Shown here piece after piece: positions 60,924 to 64,000 of a stretch of DNA of 64,000 bases; positions within the stretch are counted from its first letter, which is position 1; every line of letters begins with the position of its first letter. The position numbers and the translations under genes are program-made. Source of the DNA: Methanoplanus limicola DSM 2279. GTDB lineage: Archaea; Halobacteriota; Methanomicrobia; Methanomicrobiales; Methanomicrobiaceae. The DNA lies in assembly GCF_000243255.1 (NCBI RefSeq), contig NZ_CM001436.1, positions 310,692-374,691 of the forward strand. Reading direction: 5' to 3'. Below the pieces are notes generated by a model that had not been told where the DNA came from, did not search any database, and was given only the letters and a program-made list of their open reading frames with translations.

Positions 60924-62005
60924 CTCTCATTGCAGGCTATGCAGGGATCTGAACTGATGTACGTTGAGGTTACGTCAGACGCTGAACTGACACCCTTAAG
61001 CATGTAATGGATACATGCCTCAATATTCATAATGGAGGGGGTTCGTATGCCGATATCCACAATCCTGCCGAATTCATCAGTCTCGATATTATACGTAAGC
61101 TCACCTCTCGGCGCCTCACCTGCCCACGAACCTTTTCCGGCTTTGACAACCCCGCCGCCGCGTATCTTTCCATCAGGCATATCATCCAGGCATTTCCTGA
61201 TAATACCGATGCTCTGAAAGACCTCCTGGAAGCGGACCTTCACCCGTGCATAATTGTCGCACTCATACCTGATAACCGGTTCAAAGCCAAGTTTTTGGTA
61301 TGTCGGATGGTTCATCCTCTCATCAAGGACAATGCCGCTTGCACGTGCAGTCGGGCCGACTGCATGGGATATTCTCCCCTCCTCTTCAGACATAAGCCCA
61401 ATCTGCCGGCTCCTCAGACCTATCAGGCTTCCGCCCTCAAACATACCGTCAAACCTTGTCAGATCCTTCTCAAGCTTATCAAGACCAACCCTTAAAGCAG
61501 CCATCTTCTCATCATCAAGGTCATACCTGACACCACCGGGAATCATATAGGCACAGGTAATCCTTGCTCCGGTGATAAGCTCTATAAGGTCCATTGCAGT
61601 CTCCCTCAGGTTTAAGAGGTACATTGCAAGTGTCTCATGCTCAATGGTATAACAGTACGAATAATTGGCAAGAATATGTGACTGAATCCGGTCAAGCTCA
61701 TTTACAATGACCCTAAGGTACAAAGCCCTCTCAGGGACATCAATATCGCTTATCTTCTCAACCGTTTCTATAAATACCATATTATGAATAACCGAGCAGA
61801 TCCCGCAGATTCTTTCGGCTAAAAACATGACCTCCTGCCAGGGCCGTCCTTTCATAATATTCTCAATGCCTTTTTTGACATAGCCGAGATCGATCTCGGC
61901 AGAGAGAACCTTCTCACCTGCGGTCTCGCACCGGATTCTTGCCGGCTCCTTAAATATAGGATGAACAGGCCCTATGGGGAGTGATACATCAACCTTCTTT
62001 CTCAT
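60920..62005 (-). CDS. [NiFe] hydrogenase large subunit, Eha type (EhaO-like)
   Basis: 361 residues. The nickel-binding cysteines are in E-R-I-C-G-I-C-S-V (N-terminal) and D-P-C-I-A-C-N-E-R (C-terminal). No C-terminal extension follows the last pair, so protease maturation may not be required, as in Eha/Ech enzymes. It oxidises H2 and passes electrons to ferredoxin, driven by the ion gradient. Directly downstream of the small subunit, three bases apart. Confidence 0.93.
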   Translation of the reverse strand: MRKKVDVSLPIGPVHPIFKEPARIRCETAGEKVLSAEIDLGYVKKGIENIMKGRPWQEVMFLAERICGICSVIHNMVFIETVEKISDIDVPERALYLRVIVNELDRIQSHILANYSYCYTIEHETLAMYLLNLRETAMDLIELITGARITCAYMIPGGVRYDLDDEKMAALRVGLDKLEKDLTRFDGMFEGGSLIGLRSRQIGLMSEEEGRISHAVGPTARASGIVLDERMNHPTYQKLGFEPVIRYECDNYARVKVRFQEVFQSIGIIRKCLDDMPDGKIRGGGVVKAGKGSWAGEAPRGELTYNIETDEFGRIVDIGIRTPSIMNIEACIHYMLKGVSSASDVTSTYISSDPCIACNER

Positions 62006-62007
62006 TT

Positions 62008-62460
62008 TTATTCCCTCTCCTCATAATCCTTAAAGATAAGCGGGGCCACACTCAGAATAGTACTGATAATCTCTGTTGGTCTTGGCGGACATCCGGGAAT
62101 AGATGCAGTGACAGGGATGTGCTTCGATACCGGAGGATTGACATAACTGCCCTTTCTGTTAAAGACGCAGCCTGATACAGGGCAGTTCCCTATAGTTACA
62201 GCAACCTTGGGGTCAGGTATCTTCTCCCAGAGGTTTAAGAGTTTGTCATCCCACTGCTCGACAAATGCACCTGTAATCAGCAGTACATCTGCTTCCCTTG
62301 GGTTGTTGTGGACATAGATACCATACTGCTCAATATCATAACGTGGTGCAAGGCAGGCTAAAATCTCAATATCACAGCCATTGCATGAACCAACATTTAC
62401 AAAACTTACATGAATGGATCTCGACCGCACATTATTCTTTAAATTCTGAATAATACTCAT
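62008..62460 (-). CDS. [NiFe] hydrogenase small subunit, Eha type (EhaN-like)
   Basis: 150 residues homologous to the NuoB/small subunit. Cysteines at [15 protein letters not shown] and P-G-C-P-P-R-P bind the proximal 4Fe-4S cluster. It pairs with the adjacent large subunit. It overlaps the DUF1959 gene by four bases. Confidence 0.92.
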   Translation of the reverse strand: MSIIQNLKNNVRSRSIHVSFVNVGSCNGCDIEILACLAPRYDIEQYGIYVHNNPREADVLLITGAFVEQWDDKLLNLWEKIPDPKVAVTIGNCPVSGCVFNRKGSYVNPPVSKHIPVTASIPGCPPRPTEIISTILSVAPLIFKDYEERE

Positions 62461-62843
62461 TTAAGGATCAGCTCCCTGATCTTTTCACGGCCGTATATTA
62501 CCGCCTCTTCCTCGCTCATCCCGCCTGAAATTTTACCGGATATATCAGTGATTAAAAGCTCCATCTCCTCTTCCTTAACTATCGGCATATATTTTGTCAG
62601 AAATCCTCTGAAGAGCAGACGATCCGGAAACTCCGGCATCTCATCACCTTTCCAGACATCATACCTTGTGGGCATGTTTTCAAGGTATGACATATCAAAG
62701 TTCTCAATAAGCATTGCCCTGAAATTCTGGATATTCATGCCAAGTCCGTCAGAAATCTCTCTCACAGTATTATTCTGAAGAGGTGCCGTTACAATCCGGT
62801 ATTTCATATTGCGAAGGCTCTTCTCATATACATATCCGGTCAT
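62457..62843 (-). CDS. DUF1959 family protein, EhaM-like
   Basis: The 128-residue soluble protein has [12 protein letters not shown] and [12 protein letters not shown], which fit DUF1959, the EhaM subunit of the energy-converting hydrogenase of hydrogenotrophic methanogens. Function is unknown, but the position between the membrane genes and the small subunit is conserved. Overlaps both neighbours by four bases. Confidence 0.82.
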   Translation of the reverse strand: MTGYVYEKSLRNMKYRIVTAPLQNNTVREISDGLGMNIQNFRAMLIENFDMSYLENMPTRYDVWKGDEMPEFPDRLLFRGFLTKYMPIVKEEEMELLITDISGKISGGMSEEEAVIYGREKIRELILK

Positions 62844-63088
62844 AACATACCACCCGCCTTTAAGACGCCATATCCTGCAAAGACAAATATCAAAAGCCAG
62901 AGTGCCGCCATCTCACCTCTCTTCAGGAGGTCCTTACTTCCGAAAAATAAAAGGGCCGGAATTATCAGGAGCACTATAACTAAAATTCCGGCCTGAAGAG
63001 CAACTGAAGGATTCAGGTATGCCTGATATGCAGCAATCAGTGCAAAGACTATACATACGGATGTGATTCCTGCTTTGATTAAACTCAT
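62840..63088 (-). CDS. Small Eha membrane subunit (EhaL-like)
   Basis: An 82-residue protein with three hydrophobic segments (residues 5-22, 30-50 and 60-78). It lies between the NuoH-like subunit and DUF1959, the place of EhaK/EhaL in other Eha operons. Sequence identity alone would not be enough to name it. Confidence 0.7.
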   Translation of the reverse strand: MSLIKAGITSVCIVFALIAAYQAYLNPSVALQAGILVIVLLIIPALLFFGSKDLLKRGEMAALWLLIFVFAGYGVLKAGGML

Positions 63089-63927
63089 AACAATACCCCC
63101 AGAACGACTGCAAAAACAGCCATAAAGACAATTATCAGTATCTGAACGGTGACACAGTCATAGGGTGACAGAAGCGGTGTTGTCGCACATACAAATGAAA
63201 GCGAGAACAGTATAATCAGCATCACCACAAGAGTCAGCAGAACGGGCAGCTGCCCTATAAAGATTACAACAAACGCAAACAGCAGGACAAATGTCTTAAG
63301 GCCCTCACCAACATCAAGTGCCGCCCTCCATACACCAAAGTGCTCAGTCTTATAACCGCTTACAATCTCTTTTCCCTGGACTATAGAGAAAGGCCCGTAA
63401 GGCATCTTGGAGAGAATTACAACATACAGGCCAATTGCCGCCGGAGGTACTATCAGAAGAAGAGGGCCGTTTTCCGCCTGAAATGCAATAAGGTCAGATA
63501 TCATCAGAGATCCGGTGAAGAAGTAGATCATCGCAACCGCACCAAAAAGCGGGATCTCGGATGACGCAGATATGACTGACCTGACACCGCCGAATTTAGA
63601 ATATGGTGAACCGGGCGAGAGACCCACACCGTGCTCAACCATCTTGTGAACCATGTATATGCCGAATAAGAGCAGAATGCTCTGACCTGCAATCACTACA
63701 AACAGTGCTGCGGTCCAGATACCAATAGCTACGAGCACAATTCCGGTGAACAACAGTTCACTGCCGGTCTTTGGTATCCAGGTCTCCTTAAATGAAAATT
63801 TGAGAGTATGCAGAATCTCCTGCCATACAGGAGGGCCGGGGCGTCCCTGCACCCTTGCAATCACCTTACGGTGTATTCCAAGAAACAGAAGACCAAGTAT
63901 TGTTGCTAATATCAGATATTCCAGCAT
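63085..63927 (-). CDS. NuoH-like membrane subunit of Eha hydrogenase (EhaJ-like)
   Basis: 280 residues with about eight transmembrane helices. The cytoplasmic loop A-R-V-Q-G-R-P-G-P and later Y-K-T-E-H-F-G are NuoH features. It joins the hydrogenase module to the ion-translocating arm. Start overlaps the next gene's region (upstream stop at 63931), and its end overlaps the small membrane gene by four bases. Confidence 0.9.
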   Translation of the reverse strand: MLEYLILATILGLLFLGIHRKVIARVQGRPGPPVWQEILHTLKFSFKETWIPKTGSELLFTGIVLVAIGIWTAALFVVIAGQSILLLFGIYMVHKMVEHGVGLSPGSPYSKFGGVRSVISASSEIPLFGAVAMIYFFTGSLMISDLIAFQAENGPLLLIVPPAAIGLYVVILSKMPYGPFSIVQGKEIVSGYKTEHFGVWRAALDVGEGLKTFVLLFAFVVIFIGQLPVLLTLVVMLIILFSLSFVCATTPLLSPYDCVTVQILIIVFMAVFAVVLGVLL

Positions 63928-63930
63928 AAT

Positions 63931-63999
63931 TCAGTACCCAATAAAAGGAATGTCTCCTTCTCCCTCCCCCGCTTTCCACCAGAGTCCTGTAAAGAGCAC
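63931..63999 (-). CDS. Eha membrane subunit, C-terminal fragment (cut by window edge)
   Basis: Only the last 22 codons are seen, ending G-E-G-D-I-P-F-I-G-Y-stop. It is upstream of EhaJ, where EhaH or EhaI normally lies. The fragment L-F-T-G-L-W-W-K-A-G is hydrophobic. Its identity cannot be decided from this piece. Confidence 0.45.
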   Translation of the reverse strand: MLFTGLWWKAGEGEGDIPFIGY

Positions 64000-64000
64000 A

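Noticed and set aside
1-64000. CRISPR arrays, rRNA genes, riboswitches
   Set aside because: Read for regularly spaced repeats, ribosomal RNA conserved blocks and known aptamer-like leaders; none was found.

Overview
The window reads as chromosomal DNA of a hydrogenotrophic methanogenic archaeon, most likely a Methanomicrobiales member. The evidence is an Eha-type energy-converting [NiFe] hydrogenase cluster, CofE (F420 glutamylation), the archaeal RNase aCPSF1, an archaeal proteasome beta subunit, Sec61-beta, 6-phospho-3-hexuloisomerase, and many TATA boxes placed about 24-29 bases before start codons. GC content is moderate and the hexamers TTCCGG/CCGGAA are conspicuously frequent. The species is not claimed.

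Layout. 1-11 kb is accessory in character. It holds the tail of an AlbA_2/Schlafen-like regulator, a nucleotidyltransferase, an acylphosphatase-like protein with a large insert, an IS66-type element with its DUF2080 companion, a second AlbA_2 regulator, a DUF234-type ATPase, a lone HicB-like protein, a UDP-GlcNAc 2-epimerase, and an AT-rich patch with a minimal nucleotidyltransferase plus an HTH-nucleotidyltransferase/HEPN pair. 11.6-18.4 kb is a tightly packed minus-strand operon built on MoxR ATPase and DUF58, with several membrane and secreted partners. 18.5-27.6 kb is mainly housekeeping: an FbaB/DhnA-type aldolase, exonuclease III with an apparently non-AUG/GUG/UUG start, TrpF, a ferritin-like protein, hexuloisomerase, an aminotransferase, an M42 peptidase and lipoproteins. 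27.7-32.3 kb is a second MoxR-DUF58-VWA operon, bracketed by two same-orientation copies of a 58-base palindrome-containing repeat. A third copy, inverted, lies at 19.4 kb.

32.6-50.4 kb has tRNA-Leu(UAG), an AI-2E family permease, a methyltransferase, a DUF457-type membrane protein, lipoproteins, a PAS histidine kinase, a ProC-like reductase, an MMPL/RND transporter, a Yip1-like membrane protein, a third AlbA_2 regulator, and a 105-base MITE-like element. 50.6-60.2 kb carries a STAS-domain protein with an unassigned C-terminal region, an MFS transporter, aCPSF1, proteasome beta, a CBS/UspA/amidohydrolase run, Sec61-beta, CofE and two small zinc-ribbon proteins. 60.3-64 kb is part of the Eha hydrogenase operon, running off the right edge.

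How the parts work together. Eha would couple the membrane ion gradient to ferredoxin reduction from H2 for CO2 reduction, and CofE matures the F420 used in the same pathway. aCPSF1 and the proteasome handle RNA and protein turnover. The two MoxR-DUF58 operons probably assemble or remodel cell-surface or membrane complexes. The best leads for something undescribed are the 58-base repeat family around the second MoxR operon, the expanded first MoxR operon, the non-canonical start of exonuclease III, the MITE-like element, and the HTH-MNT/HEPN island with a nested operator-like palindrome. No rRNA, CRISPR array or riboswitch was recognised.
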